From Bacteroidetes bacterium ADurb.Bin174 (GTDB taxonomy: Bacteria; Bacteroidota; Bacteroidia; Bacteroidales; Paludibacteraceae): 64,000 bases of DNA. The DNA is taken from positions 1 to 64,000 of the forward strand of contig MWCX01000016.1 of assembly GCA_002070265.1 (NCBI GenBank), written 5' to 3'. A program made the translations under genes and the position numbers. Positions 17,265 to 25,773 of this stretch are shown piece by piece. The notes under the pieces were generated by a model. The model saw only the letters and a list, made by a program, of their open reading frames with translations, searched no databases and was not told the DNA's origin. Numbering within the stretch: position 1 is the first letter of the stretch; the number at the start of each line of letters is the position of its first letter.

Positions 17265-17303
17265 CCTCGGAACTCGTGAACCCGGACCCCGAAAACTCGT
17301 GAC
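17265..17303. repeat. Degenerate CGGAACTCG-type low-complexity tract
   Basis: A run of variants of 8-10 bp words (CTCGGAACTCG, TGAACCCGG, ACCCCG). The same word set recurs between genes at about 16105-16130, 17926-17985, 24430-24512, 27385-27445, 42255-42302, 43082-43137 and 46670-46695. It has no open frame and no fixed unit. Confidence 0.5.
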
Positions 17304-17311
17304 ATAAAAAT

Positions 17312-17340
17312 GAGGCTGTCTTTACTTTTGAGACAGCCTC
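17312..17340. terminator. Bidirectional terminator between peroxiredoxin and lipoprotein genes
   Basis: GAGGCTGTCT, loop TTACTTTTG, AGACAGCCTC: a perfect 10-bp stem flanked by A and T runs. It uses the same loop and inner stem as the hairpin at 5190-5228. Confidence 0.8.
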
Positions 17341-17386
17341 TTATATATCAATAAAATGCCAAAAAACTCTTTAGTTTTCGTTATGA

Positions 17387-17842
17387 TTACATTTCTTGCA
17401 ATATGGCATCAAAGTTACCGACAATTAAATGTTCAACTCCTGCAAATTCAAAGGTAACATTGTACTTTGTGTTGTCTATTTTTACAATCTTAAACCAGCC
17501 TATCCATCCACTGGTCTTTCCTTGAGAGGTTACATTTACGTCCTGGAAGGAAAAGTCGAAAAATTGACTTCCATCATTTTTGACAGTGGTAATGTCAACT
17601 TTTTCACCTGTAATCAAATCGTTTGAAATGTGGAGCATACCGGATTCTTCGTTAACCGTAAACATAAACTCAGCTCCATGTTCCATAATAAATGCCTCAC
17701 CATTTGTAATGTTAAGTTTTTGGGCATTCATAATAATTTGATTTTTCAAAATTGCAGTAGGGTCTTTTTCTTCTTCGCAAGAATAAGCAGTAAATAATAG
17801 ACCGATAGCTAAAAGTGCCATAAATAATTTTTTTGTTTTCAT
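17387..17842 (-). CDS. Small lipoprotein of unknown function
   Basis: The 151-residue protein has a lipoprotein signal: KKLFMALLAIGLLFTAYSC with the lipobox Cys at residue 22 followed by EEEKD, a charge pattern typical of export to the outer membrane in Bacteroidota. The rest is predicted beta strands (AEFMFTVNEESGMLHIS, TKYNVTFEFAGVEHLIVGNF), like small calycin or lipocalin-type lipoproteins, but no family is recognised. It is a single gene ending next to a bidirectional terminator. Confidence 0.7.
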   Translation of the reverse strand: MKTKKLFMALLAIGLLFTAYSCEEEKDPTAILKNQIIMNAQKLNITNGEAFIMEHGAEFMFTVNEESGMLHISNDLITGEKVDITTVKNDGSQFFDFSFQDVNVTSQGKTSGWIGWFKIVKIDNTKYNVTFEFAGVEHLIVGNFDAILQEM

Positions 17843-17995
17843 ATGATTTTATTTTTTAAAAATTAGTATTTCTTTTTTAGTACGTGACAAAATTAACGAT
17901 AATTATTGTATTTATTATTATCGGCCTCGCGAATTCGGAACGCATTACCTCGGAACTCGCGACTCCGGGACGTATAAACTCGAACAAAGCCTCTA

Positions 17996-18202
17996 CTTCA
18001 TGTGCTTGGTGGCTTTTATCTGCCGGATGGTGATGATTTTGAAACGCCGGAAGAAATACGCAAAATAGCGAAAGGCCTCAAACAGCATTATCCGTAGACA
18101 TCCTTTTATACCGGACACTGCACAGGCGATACTGCATGTACTATCATGAAAGATGAAATGCCCGAGCAACTGCAAGTATTCAGTGTGGGTTATTTTGAAT
18201 AA
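17996..18202 (+). pseudogene. C-terminal remnant of an MBL-fold metallo-hydrolase
   Basis: In one frame the DNA reads LHVLGGFYLPDGD..., then a TAG, then FYTGHCTGDTACTIMKDEM and VFSVGYFE before a TAA at 18200-18202. The GGFHL and TGHCTG...A...L...V...F..G pattern is the C-terminal end of MBL-fold hydrolases of the dihydropterin aminobenzene-phosphate synthase-like group. No N-terminal two thirds, start codon or promoter is left, and degenerate repeat DNA abuts it on the left. Confidence 0.6.
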
Positions 18203-18221
18203 ACTTTCGCGAGTTCCGGGG

Positions 18222-18974
18222 TTACGAGGTTTGGTTTTCAAACACCAATTTTGCCCTGCAGTTCGTCTTGTCCTGACTGCACATTTCAAAAAAATAAGTA
18301 TCATTATCCTCATCTTCGGCTAAGTGGATTTGGATGGGATCACCGAAAAGGATTTCGCTCATAAAATTGATATCGAAACGTTTTAATTTTTTATGGCTGT
18401 AGAAATCCGGTGTAAAACAGTTGCTTATCCACTCTACATAGCGCATGGTGTTGACGTGTCGGTTAAAATCAATATGGCTGTACTTGGCTTTGAAATCATC
18501 TGTTAACCTGCCTTTCGTTTCTTTTAATTTTACCGGTTTTTCAATGGGCACTTGTTCGCCTGTGGCAAATTTTTGCATATTTCCAAGTTGCAACAAATCT
18601 TGCGGTTTGCGACTGTTATAATCAATCATTGCCCAAACAGAAGTAGCATACCCAATGGTGTTTTGATTCTTATCTTTGATATGAAAACTACGCGTGGTAA
18701 TCATCCTACCGATATCTTCAATCCAGGTTTCAATATAAATCTGTTCAAACTGCTTTGGGAAACTGTCCATTTCAATTGCCAATCGCAAAAGTACCCAAGT
18801 GTTGCTACCCTCATTCAATTGCCTCATTCCAAAACCGTTTTCCTCCGCATTTTTGCTTGCAGTTTCCATCAATAGGGCAGTTAAAGACGATAAGGAGATT
18901 TGAAAATTAAAATCAACGGATTGTGGTGAAACCTCAAATAGGTAGGCTTTTTTAAAAGAAGAAGGTGCAGTCAT
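18222..18974 (-). CDS. Acyl-ACP thioesterase (FatA/FatB type)
   Basis: The 250-residue protein has the double hot-dog layout of bacterial acyl-ACP thioesterases, which release fatty acids from acyl carrier protein. The first hot-dog has NTWVLLRLAIEMDSFP and RMITTRSFHIKD; the second has the conserved SHIDFNRHVNTMRYVEWI stretch carrying the catalytic Asn and His residues, with RFDINFMSEILFGD after it. Length is normal for the prokaryotic family. It is isolated; repeat element R copy 2 lies directly upstream. Confidence 0.85.
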   Translation of the reverse strand: MTAPSSFKKAYLFEVSPQSVDFNFQISLSSLTALLMETASKNAEENGFGMRQLNEGSNTWVLLRLAIEMDSFPKQFEQIYIETWIEDIGRMITTRSFHIKDKNQNTIGYATSVWAMIDYNSRKPQDLLQLGNMQKFATGEQVPIEKPVKLKETKGRLTDDFKAKYSHIDFNRHVNTMRYVEWISNCFTPDFYSHKKLKRFDINFMSEILFGDPIQIHLAEDEDNDTYFFEMCSQDKTNCRAKLVFENQTS

Positions 18975-18982
18975 ATCATTGA

Positions 18983-19112
18983 CGGTGTCCCATAAGTGCC
19001 CAACTGCTGCGTTGCTTTCGATATTCAGGCTCAGTCATCAAGGGCAACACGCAGGTCTACCCTTACTGCCCTCAATCTCAGCGCCTTGCATTTAGACACT
19101 TCTAAGACACCT
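18983..19112 (-). repeat. Dispersed 125-bp element R, copy 2
   Basis: Inverted relative to copy 1 at 13675-13797. The ends CACTTCTAAGACACC and GGTGTCCCATAAGTG are near-complementary terminal repeats. The variable middle holds GGGCAACACGCAGGTCTACCC, itself a small hairpin, in place of the ATACTgaAGTAT hairpin of copy 1. No gene is present in 18975-19170. Confidence 0.7.
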
Positions 19113-19170
19113 TGTTATTTTTTAATTGAACATTTATTATGAGACATCGCTAAACAATCTTTTAGGATTT

Positions 19171-20175
19171 CTACTTGATTGAAAACTTATAAATACACAC
19201 TTCTTCATACACTTCTCCCGGTCGTAAAACCGAATTAGGGAAGTGAGCTATATTCGGCGAATTGGGGAAGTTTTGTGTCTCAAGGCAGATGGAATCTTGC
19301 TCTGCATAGGTCTTACCGTATTTGCCTGTTTGCTTTTCCACCCAATTGGCCGTGTAAACCTGCACCCCCGGTTGGGTAGTCAGCACTTCCATAACGCGAC
19401 CGCTCGTCGGTTCGTATAAAGTGGCAGCCAAAGCCAATTCCCCGGGTTGGTTTTTACGTATGGTCCAATTGTTATCAATACCCCGTCCCGGAACATATTC
19501 TTCTGCATCAATGTATTTCTCAATTACGGTCGGATTGCGAAAATCGAAAGGTGAATGGTCCACCGGTCGGATTTCACCGGTAGGAGAAGCAGTATCGTCC
19601 AACACTGTATGGAAATCGGCATTGATTTGTAAGATATGATCGCGTACTGTTCCGTTGCCGGCTCCCTTCAGGTTGAAGTACGAGTGATTGGTCAGACCTA
19701 TTACCGTTGCTTTGTCGGTTGTAGCCCTGTATTCAATCTTTAACTCGTTTGCTTCGGTAATGGTAAATGTTACCACCGTCTTCAAAGTTCCCGGATAACC
19801 TTCTTCTCCATCAGGAGAGATATATTGCATGCTGATGCTGTTGTCGGACTGTTTGATCACATCCCAAACTTTAGCATTGAAGCCTACGATACCTCCGTGC
19901 AGGGCGTTGCCTCCATTGTTTTTAGCCAAGGTGTATTTTACTCCGTCCAGGGTAAATTCTCCGTTTTTGATGCGATTGGCGTAGCGGCCACAGGTTGCAC
20001 CAAAGTAAGGCTCTTTATCAATGTTTTCCTGCAAAGTATCAAAGCCTTGCACAATGTCATTGAACTTACCGTTTTTATCTTTCACTAACAAGCGGGTGAT
20101 TTTTGTACCGTAGTTTGTCAGCTCGGCAGTCATACCGCTTTTATTTTTGATGGTGTAGCTGTTGATTGTTTTCAT
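19171..20175 (-). CDS. galM: Aldose 1-epimerase (galactose mutarotase)
   Basis: The 334-residue cytoplasmic GalM has the usual landmarks: GATCGRYANRIKNGEFTLDG, the catalytic-His segments NALHGG and GLTNHSYFNLKG, the substrate loop PVDHSPFDFR, and the C-terminal CLETQNFPNSPN with the catalytic-base Glu. It interconverts alpha- and beta-galactose before GalK. galK lies upstream on the same strand, but a nuclease-fold gene and repeat arrays separate the two, so a former galK-galM operon may have been split. Confidence 0.93.
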   Translation of the reverse strand: MKTINSYTIKNKSGMTAELTNYGTKITRLLVKDKNGKFNDIVQGFDTLQENIDKEPYFGATCGRYANRIKNGEFTLDGVKYTLAKNNGGNALHGGIVGFNAKVWDVIKQSDNSISMQYISPDGEEGYPGTLKTVVTFTITEANELKIEYRATTDKATVIGLTNHSYFNLKGAGNGTVRDHILQINADFHTVLDDTASPTGEIRPVDHSPFDFRNPTVIEKYIDAEEYVPGRGIDNNWTIRKNQPGELALAATLYEPTSGRVMEVLTTQPGVQVYTANWVEKQTGKYGKTYAEQDSICLETQNFPNSPNIAHFPNSVLRPGEVYEEVCIYKFSIK

Positions 20176-20195
20176 ATTTTTTTGTTTTTATTTTT

Positions 20196-20410
20196 TTTTA
20201 ACCACAAAAGGGCACAAAAGACTTTTAACCACAAAAGGGCACAAAAGACTTTTATCACAAAAGGGCACAAAAGACTTTTAACCACAAAAGGGCACAAAAG
20301 ACTTTTATCACAAAAGGGCACAAAAGTTTTTTTTACCACAAAAGGGCACAAAAGTTTTTTTAACATAAAAGAGCACAAAAGGCTTTAAACCACAAAAGAC
20401 ACAAAAGAAG
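20196..20410. repeat. Tandem repeat array, left of the GxxExxY gene
   Basis: Eight direct units of 26-28 bp with core ACCACAAAAGGGCACAAAAG and a variable T-rich joint. Units 1, 2 and 4 are identical; units 7 and 8 (nearest the nuclease gene) are more divergent. Within each unit CACAAAAG occurs twice. The array lies directly between the galM start and the GxxExxY stop. It is not a CRISPR, because no unique spacers separate the units. Confidence 0.85.
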
Positions 20411-20417
20411 TATGAGG

Positions 20418-20825
20418 TTATTCTTCTAAGTCTTTGTACAAATTATTTACATAAGTTTTAATGCCGTATTTATACAAATTATCCACATTGAAATTAATAA
20501 GAATACCTTTTGGTACTTGTAATAAATTCATATAAGTCAGCAATTGTGCTTCGTGAACCGGAAGTATATACTCTACTGCTTTCAACTCAACAACAATTGC
20601 ATCATTAACTAAGAAATCGCATCTGAGTTTTACATCTAAATTGTTTCCTTTGTATTTGAACGGAACAGTTAATTCGGATGCATACCTCATATTTCTGATG
20701 TCAAGCTCAAATCCAAGACATTTATGATAAACACTTTCAAGTAAACCGGGACCTAAGTATTTATGAACTTCAATGGCAGCTCCATTAATTTTATAGGTCA
20801 AATCCAACAGATATTTTTTCGTCAT
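20418..20825 (-). CDS. GxxExxY protein, PD-(D/E)XK nuclease-like
   Basis: The 135-residue protein has the family signature Gly27-Leu-Leu-Glu30-Ser-Val-Tyr33. Asp70 (LRCDFLV) followed by Glu80-Leu-Lys82 (IVVELK) makes a complete PD-(D/E)XK-like active-site pattern. GxxExxY proteins (TIGR04256) have no firmly established function. The gene sits between two tandem arrays of the CACAAAAG unit and splits galK from galM. A role as the protein component of a mobile repeat-nuclease unit is inference. Confidence 0.85.
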   Translation of the reverse strand: MTKKYLLDLTYKINGAAIEVHKYLGPGLLESVYHKCLGFELDIRNMRYASELTVPFKYKGNNLDVKLRCDFLVNDAIVVELKAVEYILPVHEAQLLTYMNLLQVPKGILINFNVDNLYKYGIKTYVNNLYKDLEE

Positions 20826-20845
20826 ATTATTTTTAGGTTAAATTA

Positions 20846-21206
20846 TTAAATCACAAAGGGGTACAAAAGACCTTTAATCACAAAAGTGGCACAAAAGTTT
20901 ATTTACCACAAAAGAACACAAAAGTTGCTTTTACCACAAAAGAGCACAAAAGGCTTTTTTACCACAAAAGAGCACAAAAGTTAATTTTACCACAAAAGAA
21001 CACAAAAGTTTTTTTTACCACAAAAGGCACAAAAGGAATTACTTTTAAGGTATGTAAAGTTACCGCTTGTAACTTTGTTCATGTTTTTAGTTTTTTACTT
21101 TTAACCACAAAAGGCACTCAAACATAAATTACCTCTTTTGTGTTCTTTTGTGACTATCTCTTTTGTGCCCTTTTGTGGTAAAAGCCTTTTGTGGTTAAAA
21201 AAACAT
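20846..21206. repeat. Tandem repeat array, right of the GxxExxY gene, with inverted end units
   Basis: Seven direct units like TTTTACCACAAAAGAGCACAAAAG run from 20846 to about 21036, a lone unit lies near 21108, and inverted units (CTTTTGTGCCCTTTTGTGGT) lie at 21132-21200. The direct units are more diverged than those left of the gene. Together the arrays enclose the nuclease gene and end 8 bp before the galK stop. The 20826-21213 gap holds nothing else. Confidence 0.85.
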
Positions 21207-21213
21207 AAAAGAA

Positions 21214-22374
21214 TCACGCCAATCTCGTAGCACCATCCCCAATTTCAGCGATATAGAAATCAGGTTTGATACCGATCCTCTTTTCGTAATTAGCACCTAC
21301 TTTTTTGATGAAAGTATCAATAGCTTCGTCTTTCACCAAAGAAACAGTACAGCCACCGAAGCCTCCACCCGTCATGCGTGAACCAATAACTCCGTCTATC
21401 TTCCAGGCTTCTTCTGCCATGCAGTCGAGTTCCGGACCGGTCACTTCATAATCATCGCGCAAAGAAACATGAGAAGCATTCATCAACTTGCCGAAGAGTT
21501 TCAAATTACCTGCTTTCAACGCTTTCACAGCATCGGAAGTACGTTGCACTTCACCCACAACGTGACGGGCACGCTTGTGTGCAACAGGGTCGGTGATGGC
21601 AGATTCAATTTTTTTGAAATCAGCTTCAGTCAGTTCAGCCAGGAATTTGATCGGGCGCACTTTGTTGAGTTGTTCAACGGCCTTTTTACATTCCGCAACA
21701 CGTTGGTTGTAGGCACCTGAATCTAATTTGTGAGGAGAGTGTGTGTTGGAAATAACAATTTTAACGCCTTCCAGTTTCACAGGAACCAATTCATATTCCA
21801 AAGTTGTGGTATCCAGATATACCGCATGATCTTTAGCGCCATGAGCCGACACAAATTGGTCCATGATGCCGCAGTTCACCAAAGCAAATTCATGCTCGGC
21901 TTTCTGTCCGATCAATGCAAGGTCTGCCCGACTGAATCCAGCTTTCATCTGGTCATTTAATGCAAATGCAGTCACCACTTCCAAAGCTGCTGATGATGAT
22001 AATCCTGCACCATTAGGCACATCTCCCCAAATCAATATGTCATAACCATCCGTGAAAGTTTTTCCTCTCTTGATAAATTGAGCCATCACCCCCAAAGGAT
22101 AATTTACCCATGATTTTTCGAGGCGGGTTGTTAGCTGGTCAAACTTTAAAGATTTAACTTCAGGAAGATTAAGTGATTTGAAATTCATCACTTTTTTGTC
22201 GTTTTTGGCGATCAGGAGTCTGGTACCAAAACTCAATGCGCACGGGAAAACCGGTCCCCCATTGTAATCGGTATGCTCACCAATTAAGTTTACACGACCC
22301 GGAGCAAAATAAACAGCTTCAGCGGGTTTACCGTAAGCAGCTTCAAAAGCCTTCTTTAATTCTTGTGTTGTCAT
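21214..22374 (-). CDS. galK: Galactokinase
   Basis: The 386-residue GHMP kinase phosphorylates galactose at C1 (Leloir pathway). Motifs are GRVNLIGEHTDYNGG near residue 27, the ATP loop GAGLSSSAALEV, CGIMDQFVSAHG and SRMTGGGFGGCTVSLV near the C-terminus. The open frame extends 30 codons further upstream, but the ATG at 22372-22374 (MTTQELKKAF) matches the family start and the upstream part is low-complexity. galM follows downstream on the same strand, with a GxxExxY cassette between. Confidence 0.96.
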   Translation of the reverse strand: MTTQELKKAFEAAYGKPAEAVYFAPGRVNLIGEHTDYNGGPVFPCALSFGTRLLIAKNDKKVMNFKSLNLPEVKSLKFDQLTTRLEKSWVNYPLGVMAQFIKRGKTFTDGYDILIWGDVPNGAGLSSSAALEVVTAFALNDQMKAGFSRADLALIGQKAEHEFALVNCGIMDQFVSAHGAKDHAVYLDTTTLEYELVPVKLEGVKIVISNTHSPHKLDSGAYNQRVAECKKAVEQLNKVRPIKFLAELTEADFKKIESAITDPVAHKRARHVVGEVQRTSDAVKALKAGNLKLFGKLMNASHVSLRDDYEVTGPELDCMAEEAWKIDGVIGSRMTGGGFGGCTVSLVKDEAIDTFIKKVGANYEKRIGIKPDFYIAEIGDGATRLA

Positions 22375-22536
22375 ATCATTATATATTTTTAAAAAATTCG
22401 AAAAGTGGCGCAAAATAATAAAAATATCATGAAAAAGCTGTTGTAAAATAATGTTATATAACAATTATGGACATAGATACCAAAAAATGATATAAATTGA
22501 CTCATTTCTCTCATTTTTTTGAATACTTAGTGTTTC

Positions 22537-23223
22537 TCAAGCCAGTGCCAAAGTGAACACGCTAATTTTGATGTGATTGGTTTCCATTAATGCGAGTACA
22601 CAAGCCTCCAAGGTAGATCCGGTTGTCAATACGTCATCTACCAACAATACATGCTTTTTCTCAAAGACCGTTACATCATTCAACGCAAAAATTCCCTGCG
22701 TATTTTGATACCTTTCAAAAACCGACTTTTTAGTTTGAGTAGTATTTTCTTTTATCCTGATCAGGTGAGTGGCGTCAACCGGCTTATTCAATGCTTCCGA
22801 CAATCCCCGCGCTATCCATTCGCTCTGGTTGTAACCCCTTTTGAGTTGTTTTTTGGGATGAAGGGGAACGGGGACGATGACATCAATGGAAGCAAAATCG
22901 TCTGTATCAAGCAAATCAACCCCTGCAAACCGACCCATAACACGACCGATTTCTTTATTCCCCCTATATTTCAATTCATGCAATAATTGCTGAAAAGGTG
23001 AACCTTTGTAAAAATGGAAATAGGAAGTAGCGCGATAAACCGGCACTTTTCCCCAGAATCTTTTTTCAACTGTATTGTCTAACTCCAAATGATAATTGGT
23101 TTTAGGCATTTGATGGAGACAATGAAAGCAAATCAGTTCTTCACCACGCACGAGGCTTTCGTTGCAGATGACACACAAATTAGGATATAACAAATCCAAA
23201 AGGCATGTAAATAATTTTTTCAT
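22537..23223 (-). CDS. comF: ComF family phosphoribosyltransferase-like protein
   Basis: The 228-residue protein combines an N-terminal zinc-binding segment (CVICNESLVRGEELICFHC) with a type I PRTase fold: VIVPVPLHPKKQLKRGYNQS and the PRPP loop HVLLVDDVLTTGSTLEAC. ComF proteins support DNA uptake or handling of incoming DNA in competent bacteria; their role in Bacteroidota is less clear. A TTG three codons upstream is also possible, but the ATG at 23221-23223 gives a normal start. dgkA lies upstream on the same strand, 134 bp away. Confidence 0.88.
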   Translation of the reverse strand: MKKLFTCLLDLLYPNLCVICNESLVRGEELICFHCLHQMPKTNYHLELDNTVEKRFWGKVPVYRATSYFHFYKGSPFQQLLHELKYRGNKEIGRVMGRFAGVDLLDTDDFASIDVIVPVPLHPKKQLKRGYNQSEWIARGLSEALNKPVDATHLIRIKENTTQTKKSVFERYQNTQGIFALNDVTVFEKKHVLLVDDVLTTGSTLEACVLALMETNHIKISVFTLALA

Positions 23224-23356
23224 GAAAGGCAAACAGATAGAACAGACAGAAAGCTTGTTGATTTGGTTAAATAAAAATCCAAAAAAGTTCTTGGAAATTG
23301 AGGTTTAGGTTCTTGTTTAAGTTTTGGTTAAAAAAAAGTTATAGCGAAATATAATT

Positions 23357-23731
23357 TTATGAGACAAAAAGGCTTAGGATGAGCGTCCAAAGTTTGGGAA
23401 TGAAGATAATCAATCCGATACATGCCGAAATAATCGCGGACACCAATACGGCGCCTGCAGCTATATCTTTGGCTTTCCCTGCTAATTTATTTTGTTGTGG
23501 GGAAACTAAATCCACCATTTCTTCAATGGCTGTATTTACCATTTCAGCGGTAAAGACCAAGCCAAAACACAACAAGCAAAACAACCATTCAGCAGTACTG
23601 ATGCGCAAAATCCATCCGAAAATTATTACCAATACGGTAACAGTCAAATGGATGCGCATATTTTTCTCGGTTCTGAACACAGTGGCTACTCCCCGGAAAG
23701 CATTCCTGAAACTTTGTATCAAGCGCTTCAT
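23357..23731 (-). CDS. dgkA: Diacylglycerol kinase family protein (DgkA/undecaprenol kinase type)
   Basis: The 124-residue integral membrane protein has three helices and the family signatures EKNMRIHLTVTV near residue 22 and EMVNTAIEEMVDLV near residue 64, which hold the catalytic Glu and metal ligands. Short Bacteroidota members of this family phosphorylate diacylglycerol or undecaprenol. The gene starts one base before the end of efp (23733), so the two are probably co-transcribed. Confidence 0.92.
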   Translation of the reverse strand: MKRLIQSFRNAFRGVATVFRTEKNMRIHLTVTVLVIIFGWILRISTAEWLFCLLCFGLVFTAEMVNTAIEEMVDLVSPQQNKLAGKAKDIAAGAVLVSAIISACIGLIIFIPKLWTLILSLFVS

Positions 23732-23732
23732 A

Positions 23733-24299
23733 TCATACTTTCACACGTCCGATATAGGAACCGTCCCGTGTGTCAATTTCTATGGTTTCCCCTGTTTCGA
23801 TGAATAAAGGAACGCGAACGGTAGCACCGGATTCAACGGTAGCAGGTTTCAATGCGTTGGTGGCAGTATCACCCCTTAAACCGGGCTCAGTATAAGTAAC
23901 TTGCATTTGTACTTTCACCGGCATTTCAGCATACAACACCGTATCGGTAGAGGCATCGGAAACAACTTCCAAGCTCATGCCTTCCAATAAGAAGTCCACA
24001 CCGCTGATCAAATCATGGGCAATTGGATGCTGGTCGAAAGTTTCCTGATTCATGAAAATGTAATCATCTCCCTCTTGATAAAGATATTGGTACTGACGAC
24101 GTTCTACGCGTACACTCTCTAACTTTTCTCCGATGTTAAACCGGCGATCCAATACGGCGCCACTGACCACATCCTTGATTTTAGTGCGCATGAAGGTATT
24201 GCCTTTACCGGGCTTTACGTGCAGAAACTCTACAACTACATAAATTTTACCATCCAAACGAAAACAGGTTCCGTTTTTAATGTCTTGAGCGTTAATCAT
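23733..24299 (-). CDS. efp: Elongation factor P
   Basis: The 188-residue EF-P rescues ribosomes stalled at polyproline. The tip loop HVKPGKGNTFMRT carries the conserved Lys, and the OB domains contain DYIFMNQETFDQ and the C-terminal GDTATNALKPATVESGATV and DTRDGSYIGRV. The frame is open for 64 more codons upstream, but that part is intergenic repeat DNA; the ATG at 24297-24299 (MINAQDIKNG) is the family start. It is followed by dgkA with a 1-bp gap. Confidence 0.96.
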   Translation of the reverse strand: MINAQDIKNGTCFRLDGKIYVVVEFLHVKPGKGNTFMRTKIKDVVSGAVLDRRFNIGEKLESVRVERRQYQYLYQEGDDYIFMNQETFDQHPIAHDLISGVDFLLEGMSLEVVSDASTDTVLYAEMPVKVQMQVTYTEPGLRGDTATNALKPATVESGATVRVPLFIETGETIEIDTRDGSYIGRVKV

Positions 24300-24370
24300 A
24301 TTATATTGTTTTTGGCAATTTGCTAAAAATGTATTTTTAAAGATGAATGGACAAAAGTAATAATATTTCT

Positions 24371-24426
24371 TCATTTTTTGGCTTGAACCAAAAAACGAAG
24401 CAAAAAAATTCAAGATTGCGCCCTGC
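24371..24426 (+). repeat. Repeat family A, partial copy A2
   Basis: Only hairpin 1 of the family is kept: CTTGAA...TTCAAG. The paired position is A-T here, T-A in A3 and C-G in A1. A tract of degenerate CGGAACTCG-type words follows (24430-24512). Confidence 0.6.
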
Positions 24427-24518
24427 AACACTTTGACTCCGCGAACACGCATCCCGGAACTCTCATCGCGCACCGCGTGACCCCGGAACACGGAACTCGG
24501 ACCCCGTGAACCCGCAAA

Positions 24519-25715
24519 TCACTCATTCCTTTTTTGCACATTGTAATATATCTTCATCTGGTTGCCCAAGATTTTGGTAAATCCTTTTACGTCGTCGGCA
24601 CTCCAGGCTTTGTTCATTTCGCCGTATTCGCCAAAGTCGGTTTTCATAAGGTCGTACGTACTCTCAACACCTACCAAGGTATATCCAAGTGGACGTAACT
24701 TGATGATGACATCACCGGTCACGTTTTGCTGTGAGCTTTCTAAAAATCGCTCAATATCGCGCATCACGGGTTCTAAATATTGTGCTTCGTGCAGGAACAT
24801 GCCATACCAATTGCCCAATTGATCTTTCCAGTATTGCTGCCATTTGGTCAGGGTGTGCTTTTCCAGCATTTTATGTGCATTGATGATCAACAAAGGTGCG
24901 GCAGCTTCAAAACCCACACGCCCTTTGATACCAATGATGGTATCACCGATGTGCATATCACGACCGATGCCGTATTGGTTGGCGATGGCTTCCAGTTTAT
25001 TGATCAAATTGACTTTGTTCTTGTCTTTTTTTCCGTTGATAGCAGTAATCTCACCTTTTTCAAAGCTGATGGTGACGGTTTCCTCACCGGTTTTTACCAC
25101 CTGACTTGGATAAGCTTCTTCCGGCAAAGTTTGCTCTGAGTGCAAAGTTTCTTTCCCTCCTATGCTGGTGCCCCATAAACCTTTATTGATGGAGTATTCC
25201 ATCTTTGTGAAATCGGCTTCAAAACCATGTTCTCTTAGATAATTGATCTCGTATTCACGTGTCAGCATCATATCCCGCGTAGGGGTCAGAATCTTAATAC
25301 CTGGCGCCAATACGTCGAAGGTCAAATCGAAACGCACCTGGTCGTTGCCCGCACCCGTGCTGCCATGCGCTACAAAATCAGCGTTAATTTTTTTTGCGTA
25401 ATTGATAATGGCGATTGCCTGGAAGATGCGCTCGGAACTTACTGAAATAGGGTAAGTGCCATTGCGAAGCACATTTCCGAATATCATGTATTTGATGCTT
25501 TTTTCGTAGTAATCTTGTGTGATATCTAAGGCCACATGTGACTTCACACCCAAACGATAAGCTTTGTCTTCAATGACTTTCAACTCTTCTTTACTGAATC
25601 CGCCGGTATTTGCAACGGCGGTATGTACTTCATAATTCTTTTCTTTAGCTAAGTACATGGCGCAGAAAGATGTATCTAATCCGCCCGAAAATGCTAATAA
25701 TACTTTTTGTTTCAT
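24519..25715 (-). CDS. argG: Argininosuccinate synthase
   Basis: The 398-residue enzyme joins citrulline and aspartate in arginine synthesis. It starts with the PP-loop AFSGGLDTSFCAMYL, and has HGSTGAGNDQVRFDL and GRDMHIGDTIIGIKGRVGFEAA. It is the first recognisable enzyme after argR and a GNAT on the same strand, as in the arginine clusters of many Bacteroidota. The following argC and argD type genes are not downstream here; dgkA, efp and comF are, so the cluster is short or rearranged. Confidence 0.96.
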   Translation of the reverse strand: MKQKVLLAFSGGLDTSFCAMYLAKEKNYEVHTAVANTGGFSKEELKVIEDKAYRLGVKSHVALDITQDYYEKSIKYMIFGNVLRNGTYPISVSSERIFQAIAIINYAKKINADFVAHGSTGAGNDQVRFDLTFDVLAPGIKILTPTRDMMLTREYEINYLREHGFEADFTKMEYSINKGLWGTSIGGKETLHSEQTLPEEAYPSQVVKTGEETVTISFEKGEITAINGKKDKNKVNLINKLEAIANQYGIGRDMHIGDTIIGIKGRVGFEAAAPLLIINAHKMLEKHTLTKWQQYWKDQLGNWYGMFLHEAQYLEPVMRDIERFLESSQQNVTGDVIIKLRPLGYTLVGVESTYDLMKTDFGEYGEMNKAWSADDVKGFTKILGNQMKIYYNVQKRNE

Positions 25716-25773
25716 TCTATCTAAACATTTAACTTCTCCATGTTTCCTTAAAGGAAACTCCAGAGTTCATCAG

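Noticed and set aside
20196..21206. The tandem arrays could be taken for a CRISPR array.
   Set aside because: Units follow each other directly with only a short T-rich joint; there are no unique spacers of 25 bp or more, and no cas genes lie nearby.
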